17,770 nt of DNA from Pyrinomonadaceae bacterium. Its GTDB lineage: Bacteria > Acidobacteriota > Blastocatellia > Pyrinomonadales > Pyrinomonadaceae. The notes under the pieces were generated by a model that was given only the letters and a program-made list of their open reading frames with translations, made no database searches and was not told the origin of the DNA. Positions 7,626-15,340 of the stretch are shown piece by piece. Location of the stretch: the NCBI GenBank assembly GCA_025937955.1, contig JAICQI010000024.1:1-17770 (forward strand). Direction: 5' to 3'. A program made the translations under genes and the position numbers. Each line of letters begins with the position of its first letter. Within the stretch, counting starts at the first letter, position 1.

Positions 7626-7667
7626 TTCTGTCAGCCAGGTGACAGCCGACGCATCTGGCTGACAGAA
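7626..7667. promoter_or_regulatory. Candidate double Crp-type site upstream of ribA
   Basis: Perfect 13-bp arms (7626-7638 and 7655-7667) around 16 bases. Inside, TGTCA-N6-TGACA (7629-7644, centre 7636.5) has the size and symmetry of a CRP/FNR-family operator. A second, weaker half-site pair ends in TGACA at 7660-7664 (centre 7656.5), exactly 20 bp away. CACAAT (7686-7691) lies at the -10 distance of a class II arrangement from the second centre. The same pattern recurs at 10768-10803. Alternatively this is a REP-like palindrome. Confidence 0.5.
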
Positions 7668-7713
7668 CCTCTTCCCGCTTCTAAACACAATGAGTATGCA
7701 ACGAGAAAAGGAA

Positions 7714-8349
7714 ATGGCACTCAGGTTAGTTCGCAACAGCACAAACGTCGCTTCAAGAACAGTCGAGCGCGTCGCCGAAGCGCGACTGCCGACAGAGACC
7801 GGAGAGTTTCGCATCGTCGGTTTTCGCTCGCTCGTTTCCGCTGAAGAGTTCGTTGCGCTTGTGAAAGGTGAGCTGCGACCCGACCGGTCAAGTCTTGTAC
7901 GTATTCACTCGCAGTGCATGACCGGCGACGTGTTTGGCTCAATCAAGTGTGACTGCGGCCGGCAACTCAGTGCTGCCATGAAACTCATCGAGCAGGAAGG
8001 ACACGGCGCGATCGTCTACCAGCAACAAGAAGGGCGCGGCATCGGCATCATCAACAAGATCCGCGCTTATGCCCTGCAAGACGAAGGCGCTGACACCATC
8101 GAAGCCAATGAGCGGCTGGGCTTCGAAGCTGACATGCGGCGCTACGAACAATGCGCCGAAATCCTGCTCGAGCTTGGCCTGCGCGCGGTGCGCGTGATGT
8201 CGGACAATCCGGCAAAGATACGCGCGCTGCGGCAGGCCGGTCTTAAAGTCGTCGAGCGTGTGCCGCTCGCGGTTGAGCCGCACGATTTCTTCGCCGGCTA
8301 TCTAAAAACGAAGAAGGAGAAGATGGGCCACCTTTGTAGCGTGGCCTGA
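7714..8349 (+). CDS. ribA: GTP cyclohydrolase II (riboflavin biosynthesis)
   Basis: Converts GTP to 2,5-diamino-6-ribosylamino-4(3H)-pyrimidinone 5'-phosphate, formate and pyrophosphate, the first committed step to riboflavin. Zn ligands are in HSQCMTGDVFGSIKCDCG (C-x10-C-x-C, as in E. coli RibA). YQQQEGRGIGIINKIRAYALQ and DTIEANERLGF form the GTP and catalytic site; SDNPAKI and VERVPL follow. It is the stand-alone form without a DHBP-synthase domain. From ATG 7714 it is 211 aa. Starts at 7690 and 7696 add 8 or 6 residues but lack an SD, whereas GAG and AAGG precede 7714. Seven bases separate its stop from the next ATG, so it is cotranscribed with a flavoprotein, suggesting cofactor precursor supply tied to that enzyme. 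It may be a second ribA copy in the genome. Confidence 0.93.
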   Translation: MALRLVRNSTNVASRTVERVAEARLPTETGEFRIVGFRSLVSAEEFVALVKGELRPDRSSLVRIHSQCMTGDVFGSIKCDCGRQLSAAMKLIEQEGHGAIVYQQQEGRGIGIINKIRAYALQDEGADTIEANERLGFEADMRRYEQCAEILLELGLRAVRVMSDNPAKIRALRQAGLKVVERVPLAVEPHDFFAGYLKTKKEKMGHLCSVA

Positions 8350-8356
8350 CGAACAG

Positions 8357-9958
8357 ATGAATGACAAAGACGTTCACGTAGCGAACACCTCCGACCTGCG
8401 GGACGGCGAGATGAAAGAGATATCGGCCGGTGAGACGCGGATCTTGCTGGCACGTGTTGGCGATCGTTTCCATGCAATAAGTCCGACGTGTCCTCACTAT
8501 GGCGCGCCGCTCGTTGAAGGTGCCCTCTGCGGCACGCGCATCGTTTGCCCGTGGCACCACGCTGTTTTCAACATCGTCAACGGCGATTTGGAAGAACCAC
8601 CTGCACTCGACGCGCTCGTCAGTTACGCAGTGCGCATTGAGGGCGAACAGGTCCTGGTCAGTGTTCCTGAAGACATGTCAGATAGACGCACGCCCACAAT
8701 GGCAACGTGCGACCCCGCTGCCGACTCGCGACAGTTTGTCATCATTGGCGCTGGTGCGGCTGGTTACGCCGCTGCTCAAACACTTCGCGAAGAGGGTTTT
8801 CGCGGCAACGTGGTGATGATCACGCGCGAGCACCATACGCCCTACGATCGCCCTAACCTCAGCAAAGACTATTTGCACGGCCACGCCGAGCCGGAGTGGA
8901 TTCCACTCCGTTCCGACGAGTTTTTCACCGAGCACGGCATTCAGCTCGTCCTGAACAGGGAGGTCACGAGAGTAGACGCGCATGCGAAGACGATTACATT
9001 CGAGAGTGGTGAGACGATGGACTACGACGCGCTACTGGTTGCAACAGGCGGCGCGCCGATTCGTCTCAATATCCCGGGTTCAGATCTAAAAAACATATGC
9101 ATGCTGCGCAGTTTCGCCGACTCCGATTTGATCATCGAGACAGCCAAGAACTCACGACGCGCGGTGGTAGTCGGTTCGAGCTTCATCGGAATGGAAGCGG
9201 CGTACAGTTTGCGCGAGCGTGGTCTTGAAGTAACCGTTGTGGCTCCGTCTCAGGAGCCTTTCGAGACAACACTCGGCACGGAAGTTGGTGCGCTATTCCG
9301 GCGGTTGCACGAGAGTCATGGTGTGCGCTTCAAGCTTGGCTCAATCGTCTATCACTTTGAGGGCAGTCACAACGTCGAAGCCGTGACGCTCGACAATGGC
9401 GAACAAATCGAGACAGATATGGTCGTCGTCGGGGCAGGCGTGCGGCCAGTTACTCATTTCATTGAAGGCGTCGAGTTGGACGATGCGGGGGGCATCGTTG
9501 TTGATTCGCGGCTGTGCGCGGCCGACGGTATTTACGCCGCCGGCGACATCGCCAGCTTTAAGGATCCACGCACTGGCGAGCGCATGCGCATCGAGCACTG
9601 GCGCACTGCGCAGCAGCAAGGGCGTGCAGCCGCGCGCAACATGTTAGGACGCGACGTCGCATTCGAAGGCGTCCCATTCTTCTGGACACGACAATTCGAC
9701 GTTGGACTCCTCTACGTTGGCCACGCGAAGTCGTGGGACGAGATCATATTCCACGGCGAGGTCTCGTCGCACGATTTTCTTGCTTTCTACTTAAGGCGCG
9801 GTCGTGTGCAGGCAGTGGCAGGCATGAACCGCGATCGCGAGATGGCAGTCGCCGAGGAGTTGCTGCGGCTCGGTCGCATGCCGGCGCGCGAGCAGCTCAA
9901 GTGGGATGACATAAGTCTTGTAAAAATACTTCATGCACCGGAGTTGATAAACGTTTGA
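8357..9958 (+). CDS. Rieske [2Fe-2S]-FAD/NAD(P)H oxidoreductase fusion (AIFM3/NirD-like)
   Basis: 533-aa soluble flavoprotein with no signal peptide. Residues about 5-105 are a Rieske domain: CPHYGAPL (Cys45, His47) and CPWHHAVFN (Cys64, His67) bind the [2Fe-2S] cluster. A linker to about 125 leads to the FAD Rossmann motif VIIGAGAAG (128-136), then PYDRPNLSKDYL, a second nucleotide-binding motif VVVGSSFIGMEAA, and IYAAGDIASF, which contacts FAD. The C-terminal reductase dimerisation domain carries EHWRTAQQQGRAAARNMLG. This order matches apoptosis-inducing-factor-3-like proteins and ferredoxin reductases of oxygenase systems. It would pass electrons from NAD(P)H through FAD and the Rieske centre to an unknown acceptor. 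Translationally close to ribA; the acceptor is not encoded next to it. Confidence 0.92.
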   Translation: MNDKDVHVANTSDLRDGEMKEISAGETRILLARVGDRFHAISPTCPHYGAPLVEGALCGTRIVCPWHHAVFNIVNGDLEEPPALDALVSYAVRIEGEQVLVSVPEDMSDRRTPTMATCDPAADSRQFVIIGAGAAGYAAAQTLREEGFRGNVVMITREHHTPYDRPNLSKDYLHGHAEPEWIPLRSDEFFTEHGIQLVLNREVTRVDAHAKTITFESGETMDYDALLVATGGAPIRLNIPGSDLKNICMLRSFADSDLIIETAKNSRRAVVVGSSFIGMEAAYSLRERGLEVTVVAPSQEPFETTLGTEVGALFRRLHESHGVRFKLGSIVYHFEGSHNVEAVTLDNGEQIETDMVVVGAGVRPVTHFIEGVELDDAGGIVVDSRLCAADGIYAAGDIASFKDPRTGERMRIEHWRTAQQQGRAAARNMLGRDVAFEGVPFFWTRQFDVGLLYVGHAKSWDEIIFHGEVSSHDFLAFYLRRGRVQAVAGMNRDREMAVAEELLRLGRMPAREQLKWDDISLVKILHAPELINV

Positions 9959-10025
9959 TGCTTCGTTAACTTTAGGTAAGAGTTGCCCAGTACTCCAAAA
10001 TCCACCTCCCGGTAGGAGTCTGTAA

Positions 10026-10781
10026 ATGATAACGGTCGCAGGATCCGCGACGCTTTCTAGATCTATTCAACCTGGCCGCGTCCAAATCTTCTCGGGCCTC
10101 GACGCCGAAGAGATGAGCCGCATCGCGGGGCACGCGCGCAGTCTGCGCAAGGCGCGCGGAGAATTCATCTACATGCCTGGCGATCGCGCCGACTTTGTCT
10201 ACATCCTGAGGCAGGGAAGAGTAAAGCTGTCGGTGCTCTCCGAGTCGGGCAAAGAGGTTGCAATCGACATCATCCAGCCCGGCGAGATCTTCGGTGAGTT
10301 CGCGCTCGTAGACGAGTCGCCGCGCAGTAACATGGCGCAGGCGCTCGACGACATGCTTATGTGGGTCTTTTCGAAGCGCGACTTTACACAGCTCCTCGCA
10401 GCTCAACCTAAACTCGCTCTGAGTTACATCCGAGTCGTCGGCGATCGTCGCCGGCGCATGGAGAAGAAACTTTCGGACATTACTTCGAAGGCTGTCTCCG
10501 CACGCGTCTGCGAACTTCTGCACGAGCTCGCCACGAGCTCAGCCGAAGTTGATACCATTGCCAGCGATTACCTCGTGCCGCTTACACATCACGACGTCGC
10601 GAGTCTAATCGGCGCCGCGCGCCAAACCACGACCACCGTTCTCAATGACATGGAACGTCGCAGCATCATCGAATTGGGTCGTGGTTGGATTCGCATCAAG
10701 CGTCTCAAAGAACTTCAGACTTACGCCGGCATCCTCCTGGCCCTCAGTCAAAGTTTTTTCACACTTTTGTCAGCGGGGTGA
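10026..10781 (+). CDS. Crp/Fnr-family transcription regulator
   Basis: 251 aa. Residues about 18-130 form the cyclic-nucleotide-binding-type beta-roll (GEFIYMPGDRADFVYILRQGRVKL, then GEIFGEFALVDESPRSNMAQA). Arg100-Ser101 occupy the place of CRP Arg82-Ser83, so a cyclic nucleotide is possible. No N-terminal cysteine cluster is present, which argues against an FNR-type Fe-S sensor. A dimer helix covers 130-155. The helix-turn-helix is LTHHDVASLIGAARQTTTTVLNDMERR. By alignment CRP Arg180/Glu181/Arg185 become Arg199/Gln200/Thr204. SD TAGGAG (about 10014) supports the start. Its last residues and stop codon lie in the palindrome at 10768-10803. It follows the reductase by 67 bases and precedes the copper-oxidase block, whose regulator it may be. 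Confidence 0.92.
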   Translation: MITVAGSATLSRSIQPGRVQIFSGLDAEEMSRIAGHARSLRKARGEFIYMPGDRADFVYILRQGRVKLSVLSESGKEVAIDIIQPGEIFGEFALVDESPRSNMAQALDDMLMWVFSKRDFTQLLAAQPKLALSYIRVVGDRRRRMEKKLSDITSKAVSARVCELLHELATSSAEVDTIASDYLVPLTHHDVASLIGAARQTTTTVLNDMERRSIIELGRGWIRIKRLKELQTYAGILLALSQSFFTLLSAG

Positions 10782-10803
10782 CACTCGTGTCGCCACGCTG
10801 ACA
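10768..10803. promoter_or_regulatory. Candidate double Crp-type site upstream of the copper-oxidase operon
   Basis: Arms of 17 bases (10768-10784, 10787-10803) match at 15 positions around a 2-base centre. TGTCA-N6-TGACA (centre 10775.5) and TGTCG-N6-TGACA (centre 10795.5) are two CRP/FNR-type sites 20 bp apart; the second read in reverse is TGTCA-N6-CGACA. CATGAT (10825-10830) sits at the -10 distance of a class II promoter from the proximal centre. The left arm covers the stop codon of the regulator gene. It shares TGTCAGC-NN-GGTGACA with 7629-7644. Confidence 0.55.
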
Positions 10804-10868
10804 GTCGACCAAAAACTCTTCCTTCATGATTCGCACCTCGTTTGAACCACCACCAAGGAGAACCGATC

Positions 10869-11768
10869 ATGAGAATGAACAGGAAGATTTCGTCATGGAC
10901 CATCCTGCTTGCCGTCATCGCACTGGCGCTGACAGTTGTAGGAAGTCTTAACTTCGGCGCGAGTGTCTCCGCGAGCGGAGGCAGCGACCTCGGCACCTCG
11001 CCCTTTGACTTTAGCGACGCAGCGTATCGTGCGCACGGCGTCGTACCCGAGAACATCGTCTTGCGCGTTGGCACTGCGGGCCGCGCCGGCGATTTCGTCA
11101 TCGACAACACCAACACCGATCCGAACCGATCAAATGTACGAACTATCGAAACTACTCCCGGCACAACCGGCTCGAGTGGTCTGACGTACGCCAACATTTT
11201 CGGCGTGCTTAACTCGACCAGCTTCGAACGCAATGCTGGCGGTACACTGACATCACGCGGTCAGGCCGCTTTCGACACTGCGGAACGTTTCCGTGTATTC
11301 ATTTTTCCGAAAGCGTCGAACGGATCGATTCTCGATCCATTCCTTCCCAACAAACGACAGGACAACGTTTTCGACACGCGCGACGGCTACTTCTCGAACG
11401 ATCCGCTAGGCTTGTGGGTTGCGGTGTGGGTGGTCTATACACCGAAAGCCTTCACGACCGAAGGGCGCAAGGAACTCGATCCAATTGCAGCAACCAACGG
11501 TCGCGATCTTGACGGCACGGCGATCCTGACGAGCCCGTCGCAGATCGACAATCTCGCCGCCAAAGGCTTCATTGAGCTGCGCACGCGTCCGGTTGATGAC
11601 GGCGTATTTCGTTGGGTCATCTGCCCGATTCCCGAGGATCCGCGCAACGGCTTCATTCGACCAGATGCTTTCATTCGCGACGTTAAGCGCGCTGACGGCA
11701 CCGCGGTCTTCCCCGCACTCGGCAACAACTTCCGCTGCCTGCAACAAACAGGCGATTGGTGCGACTAA
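10869..11768 (+). CDS. Secreted protein of unknown function upstream of the multicopper oxidase
   Basis: 299 aa. The start at 10869 follows AAGGAG (10855-10860) by eight bases; the in-frame ATG at 10842 would lie upstream of that SD. Residues about 5-35 are a Sec signal peptide (RKISSWTILLAVIALALTVV ending ASVSA). The mature part has no motif I recognise. It is rich in Asp, Asn and aromatic residues, with stretches such as DFVIDNTNTDPN (75-86) and GLWVAVWVVYTPKAF (181-195). Three cysteines (252, 290, 298) lie near the C-terminus, the last two as C-x7-C in CLQQTGDWCD; two could form a disulfide after export. It is the first gene after the palindrome at 10768 and precedes the oxidase by 94 bases. 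It may be a partner, substrate carrier or structural protein of that oxidase. Function unknown. Confidence 0.85.
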   Translation: MRMNRKISSWTILLAVIALALTVVGSLNFGASVSASGGSDLGTSPFDFSDAAYRAHGVVPENIVLRVGTAGRAGDFVIDNTNTDPNRSNVRTIETTPGTTGSSGLTYANIFGVLNSTSFERNAGGTLTSRGQAAFDTAERFRVFIFPKASNGSILDPFLPNKRQDNVFDTRDGYFSNDPLGLWVAVWVVYTPKAFTTEGRKELDPIAATNGRDLDGTAILTSPSQIDNLAAKGFIELRTRPVDDGVFRWVICPIPEDPRNGFIRPDAFIRDVKRADGTAVFPALGNNFRCLQQTGDWCD

Positions 11769-11794
11769 GCACTCGCTGAATTTCCCCGTGCAAT

Positions 11795-11837
11795 CTCTGC
11801 AATAGGTCCAGTAGGTCCTATCGGACCTATAGCAGAG
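11795..11837. repeat. AATAGGTCC stem-loop between the secreted protein and the oxidase
   Basis: Left arm 11795-11809 and right arm 11823-11837 match at 14 of 15 positions (mismatch A11801/A11831), loop 13 bases. The loop holds a second TAGGTCC (11812-11818) that can pair with the same right arm over a TATC loop, so two exclusive stems are possible. It lies in the 5' leader of the oxidase gene, ten bases before its SD. Possible attenuator, mRNA processing site or intergenic repeat. Confidence 0.6.
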
Positions 11838-11862
11838 GTTCGCACTAAAAAGGAGCTACCTT

Positions 11863-13707
11863 ATGGCAAACATCTCGAAGATCAATAGAAGAGCGGAGAA
11901 GGAGAAGCTTCAAGCTGCCAAAAACAGGCGCGAGATCGTCGCGGCCGGCTTGAGCCGGCGTGAGATGCTCAGGTTGGGTTTACTGACCGGCGCCGGTCTG
12001 CTCGTTCCGATGTCAGGCTTGAGCGTCAGGGCGCGCAGCAGCGCCGGACGTCTCTTCGACAGCGGCAGCGGCAGTGGTCCAAGCAGCCCGCCGACTCCTC
12101 CCTTTGTTCAGGAATTCACGCGCATGACAGTCAAGCAGCCGGTGACGGCTTTGAACCCAACACCGACCGCCTTGCCTAACACCGTGGCTGGCGAAGGCCG
12201 CACGATTACACACCAGGCGTTCAGTCAGTTCGCGCCAGTGAAGTTTTATGAAGTCGAACAGCGGTTGTCTAACATCATTACGCATCCGGCCCTGCCGCCG
12301 CAGCCGCTCTGGGGTTTCGACGGACTGGTCCCGGGCCCACTTTATGTCGAGCGCTACGGCAAGCCCATTCTGGTCCGCAATCGCAACAACCTGCCCGTTA
12401 ACAACGGCGGCTTCGGCAAAAATTTAGTAACCACGCACTTGCACAACGGACACACGCCCGCAGAGTCGGACGGCAATCCGTGTGACTTCTTCAGACCCGG
12501 GCAGTTTTACGATCAGCATTATCCGAACGTGCTTGCCGGTGTGAACTCGACGCACAAGGACGTGGGCGGTGACATCCAGGAGGCGATGAGCACGCTGTGG
12601 TATCACGACCACATGCACGACTTCACCTCGCAAAACGTCTACAAGGGACTGGCAGGCATGTACCTGCTTTTCAACGACCACGACACCGGGGATGAGACGA
12701 CAGGTTTCCACCTTCCCTCGTTTGGCGACGGCGTCAGCGACGACAGCAACTTCGACGTGCCGATGGTCTTCAGCGATCATCTCTATGACTCAGAAACCGG
12801 CCTGCTCACCTTTGACACTTTCAACTTCGACGGTGTGCTTGGCGATCGTTTTCTAGTTAACGGCAAGGTGCAGCCCGTGATGCACGTTCACCCGCGGCGC
12901 TATCGCTTCCGCTGGCTCGACGCGGGTCCATCGCGTTTCTACCAGTTCTTCCTGACCGACAAGAACAACCTGAACCAGCGGATCAAGTTTCACCAGATCT
13001 CTACTGACGGCAACTTGCTCGAGCGACCTGTCGAGGTCGAGAGCGTGCGTATCTCGGTGGCCGAGCGCGCCGACGTGATCATCGACTTCTCGAAGTACGC
13101 GGGTAAGACTCTCTACATCGAGAATCGCCTGGAACAGGAGGACGGCCGTGGGCCAACGGGCAAGGTGCTGCCCGCGGGCCAGGGTAATCTGATCCTCAAG
13201 ATTGTCGTCGACCTGCCGCCGATTGCTGACAACAGTGTCGATCCGGCAACGATTACGCGCTTCTATGGACTGCCGGCCAAAACCGCAACACCACGCATTA
13301 CGCGCACATTCAACTTCGATCGCTCAAATGGTCTTTGGACCATCAACGGCCGCTCGATGGATCCGGACTGTCAGGAGGTGCGAGCTCGAATCTCGAAGAA
13401 CTCAGTCGAGCACTGGGTTGTCACCAACAGCTCAGGCGGTTGGCAGCATCCGGCGCACATCCACTTCGAGGAGTTCCAGTTCCTCTCGGTCAATGGCGCG
13501 CCACCGGCTTCGACCGGCCTTGTCCTAAACGGACGCAAGGACGTCATCCGCCTGGAGCACAACATGCACACCAAAGTCTTCTTCCGATTCCGCGACTTCG
13601 TGGGCCGTTATCCATTCCACTGCCACAACGTCGTACACGAGGATCACGCGATGATGCTCATTTGGGAAATCGTCGAGGGCGATGGCGACAACATCACGAA
13701 CCCGTGA
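11863..13707 (+). CDS. Tat-exported multicopper oxidase, CotA/bilirubin-oxidase-like
   Basis: 614 aa, SD AAGGAG seven bases before the ATG. A Tat signal lies at about 29-58: SRREML (Arg32-Arg33) followed by a hydrophobic stretch, preceded by a charged N-region. Three cupredoxin domains follow. Copper ligands are all visible: HLHNGH (His192, His194), WYHDHMH (His248, His250), HPAHIHF (His529, His532, His534) and FHCHNVVHEDHAMM (His586, Cys587, His588, His592, Met597). Spacing of the last group equals CotA (Cys, +5 His, +10 Met), giving a complete T1 site plus trinuclear centre. It should oxidise phenols, bilirubin-like compounds, Cu(I) or Mn(II) with reduction of O2 to water in the periplasm; the substrate is not fixed. 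SCO-type chaperone, metal-binding protein and TatA genes follow on the same strand. Confidence 0.94.
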   Translation: MANISKINRRAEKEKLQAAKNRREIVAAGLSRREMLRLGLLTGAGLLVPMSGLSVRARSSAGRLFDSGSGSGPSSPPTPPFVQEFTRMTVKQPVTALNPTPTALPNTVAGEGRTITHQAFSQFAPVKFYEVEQRLSNIITHPALPPQPLWGFDGLVPGPLYVERYGKPILVRNRNNLPVNNGGFGKNLVTTHLHNGHTPAESDGNPCDFFRPGQFYDQHYPNVLAGVNSTHKDVGGDIQEAMSTLWYHDHMHDFTSQNVYKGLAGMYLLFNDHDTGDETTGFHLPSFGDGVSDDSNFDVPMVFSDHLYDSETGLLTFDTFNFDGVLGDRFLVNGKVQPVMHVHPRRYRFRWLDAGPSRFYQFFLTDKNNLNQRIKFHQISTDGNLLERPVEVESVRISVAERADVIIDFSKYAGKTLYIENRLEQEDGRGPTGKVLPAGQGNLILKIVVDLPPIADNSVDPATITRFYGLPAKTATPRITRTFNFDRSNGLWTINGRSMDPDCQEVRARISKNSVEHWVVTNSSGGWQHPAHIHFEEFQFLSVNGAPPASTGLVLNGRKDVIRLEHNMHTKVFFRFRDFVGRYPFHCHNVVHEDHAMMLIWEIVEGDGDNITNP

Positions 13708-13724
13708 GAAAGGAGATAGCGAAC

Positions 13725-14402
13725 ATGAGAAACCTGTATTGGAGAACTTTCGCTGGCCTTCTCGGGGTTGTCCTGCTCGTGGGAGTCGCCGTGATGTCGG
13801 GCGGGCGCATCGCGCTCGCCCAGGGCGAGTTCAAGGTCAAGACGCCGCGCGAGAGACTCGCCGAGCGTAGTTTCCCAAACGTTACGTTGACAACGCACGA
13901 AGGTAAGAAGGTCAAGTTCTACGACGACCTGATGAAGGACAAGATCGTGCTGATCAATTTCATGTACGTGAAGTGCGAGGGCACCTGCCCGGGCACGACG
14001 ACAAACCTGGTGAAGGTGCAGAAACTGCTCGGTGACCGGGTAGGCAAAGACATCTTCATGTACTCGATCACGCTTAAGCCGGAGGAGGACACGCCCGAGA
14101 AGCTGGCCGCCTACGCCAAAGCGTACAAGGTTGGACCAGGCTGGCAGTTTCTTACCGGCGATCCAAAGGACGTGGAGTTGCTGCGGCAAAAGCTCGGCTT
14201 CATCGACCGCGATCCGGTGCGCGACGCCAATAAGTCGAACCACATCGGGATGCTGAGATGGGGTAACGAACCGCACACGCTGTGGGCAGGATGTCCCGCC
14301 TCGCTCCCGCCCGCCAAAATCGTAAAAGAGATCGGCCTGGTTGACTGGCCAACAGCCGAGGAGGCTCAGAAGAAACGAATGGGAGGAGGAGGAGACAGAT
14401 GA
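13725..14402 (+). CDS. SCO1/SenC-type copper chaperone
   Basis: 225 aa from the ATG at 13725 (SD AAGGAG, 17 bases after the oxidase stop). The frame is open far upstream, but that part overlaps the oxidase out of frame and is rejected. A signal peptide or anchor spans residues about 5-33 (FAGLLGVVLLVGVAVMSGG, ending ALAQ). The thioredoxin-like fold carries CEGTC (Cys84, Cys88) in INFMYVKCEGTCPGTT, and His173 in KSNHIGMLRWG: the copper-binding Cys-x3-Cys plus distal His of Sco proteins. An extra Cys190 lies in LWAGCPAS. Sco proteins metallate the CuA site of cytochrome oxidase; no oxidase subunit is encoded here, so delivery to, or redox upkeep of, the multicopper oxidase is the contextual guess. 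It overlaps the next gene by ATGA. Confidence 0.9.
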   Translation: MRNLYWRTFAGLLGVVLLVGVAVMSGGRIALAQGEFKVKTPRERLAERSFPNVTLTTHEGKKVKFYDDLMKDKIVLINFMYVKCEGTCPGTTTNLVKVQKLLGDRVGKDIFMYSITLKPEEDTPEKLAAYAKAYKVGPGWQFLTGDPKDVELLRQKLGFIDRDPVRDANKSNHIGMLRWGNEPHTLWAGCPASLPPAKIVKEIGLVDWPTAEEAQKKRMGGGGDR

Positions 14403-15322
14403 AAGTGAATCGATTGATTACTAATGGCCTGCTCGGCATTCTGCTGACATTGGTCACGGCCACGTCGCAAGCACAGACCACTACACAGTTGACCACCGCT
14501 GCACCCGCCGCGTTTAAGGTCGGCCTTGGGCCGGAAGGCGTCACCACCGACGGCGCGAACGTCTTCGTGGCTAACCAGTTCAGCAATACCGTCACGAAGC
14601 TCAGCGCGAGTGATGGAGCCGTAATTGGCAGCTACACCGTGGGCCACCGGCCCGTGGCGGTGGCCTTTGATGGTGCGTCCATTTGGGTCGCGAACTATCT
14701 CAGTAACAACGTGATGAAGCTCGACCCGGCGAGCGGCGCGGTGGTCGGCACATACGCTGTCGGGGAAGGACCAGGTGGATTTCTGGTAAGCAACGGCAGC
14801 ATCTGGGTTGCTAACCGCATCGCCAATACCGTGACGAAGCTGCGCGCGGCGGACGGCATGACGCTCGGCACGTACGAGGTAGGGGCGCGTCCGGTCAGCA
14901 TGGCAACTGATGGCATACACATCTATGTCACAAACAACAACAGCGACACCGTAACGAAGTTGAATGCGTCGAACGGCGTCATTGTCGGTACGTTCCCGGT
15001 CGGCGATGGACCATTCGGAATCGCGTTCGACGGTACTGGCCTGTGGGTCGCCAACTTCGGCAGCAGCAACGTGATGAAGCTGAGCACCGAGGGAATGGTG
15101 ACTGGTACTTACAAGGCCGGTGATGGTCCCGTATCAGTAGTCTTTAGCAAAGGCGTTGTCTATGTCGTCAATAACGGCGGTGACAGCGTGACGAAGCTGA
15201 ATGCCGCTGACGGAGCGAGCCTGGGTTCGATCTCAGTTGGGCGAGGCCCGATCGGGATTGCACTGTCGGGCTCGACCGTCTGGGTCACAAACTCGGGCGG
15301 CAACACTGTCACGAAGCGCTAA
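14399..15322 (+). CDS. Secreted seven-bladed YVTN-type beta-propeller
   Basis: 307 aa, start at the ATGA overlap with the SCO stop, preceded by GGAGGAGGAG. Signal peptide about 1-25 (LLGILLTLVTATSQAQ). Seven repeats begin at residues 41, 81, 121, 161, 201, 240 and 280, nearly exactly 40 residues apart. Each starts VGxGP or VGxRP, then DGxxIWVANxxSNTVTKL and DGxxxGTY. The final repeat stops after NTVTKR, so its last strand is probably supplied by residues 28-40 (velcro closure). YVTN/YncE-like propellers are periplasmic binding or scaffold proteins and occur in quinohemoprotein and nitrite-reductase-like folds, but no haem or metal site is visible here. It is translationally coupled to the copper genes and likely binds a partner or ligand of the oxidase. 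Confidence 0.88.
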   Translation: MKVNRLITNGLLGILLTLVTATSQAQTTTQLTTAAPAAFKVGLGPEGVTTDGANVFVANQFSNTVTKLSASDGAVIGSYTVGHRPVAVAFDGASIWVANYLSNNVMKLDPASGAVVGTYAVGEGPGGFLVSNGSIWVANRIANTVTKLRAADGMTLGTYEVGARPVSMATDGIHIYVTNNNSDTVTKLNASNGVIVGTFPVGDGPFGIAFDGTGLWVANFGSSNVMKLSTEGMVTGTYKAGDGPVSVVFSKGVVYVVNNGGDSVTKLNAADGASLGSISVGRGPIGIALSGSTVWVTNSGGNTVTKR

Positions 15323-15340
15323 GACTAAATAACCAAAAGA

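Noticed and set aside
10026..10781. FNR-type oxygen sensor
   Set aside because: No N-terminal cysteine cluster is present; the sensor domain resembles the cyclic-nucleotide-binding type.
11863..13707. Copper nitrite reductase (NirK) as the identity of the multicopper oxidase
   Set aside because: Length, Tat signal and the four His-rich motifs match a three-domain oxidase of CotA type; NirK is a shorter two-domain protein with different T1/T2 spacing.
13335..13724. N-terminal extension of the SCO gene by 130 residues, possibly a fusion with the oxidase
   Set aside because: It is the oxidase coding sequence in another frame; the internal ATG at 13725 has a strong SD and begins a signal peptide.
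14519..15318. CRISPR-like or tandem DNA repeat with a 120-base period
   Set aside because: The period is an in-frame 40-residue protein repeat in a beta-propeller; repeats diverge at the DNA level and there are no constant repeats with unique spacers.
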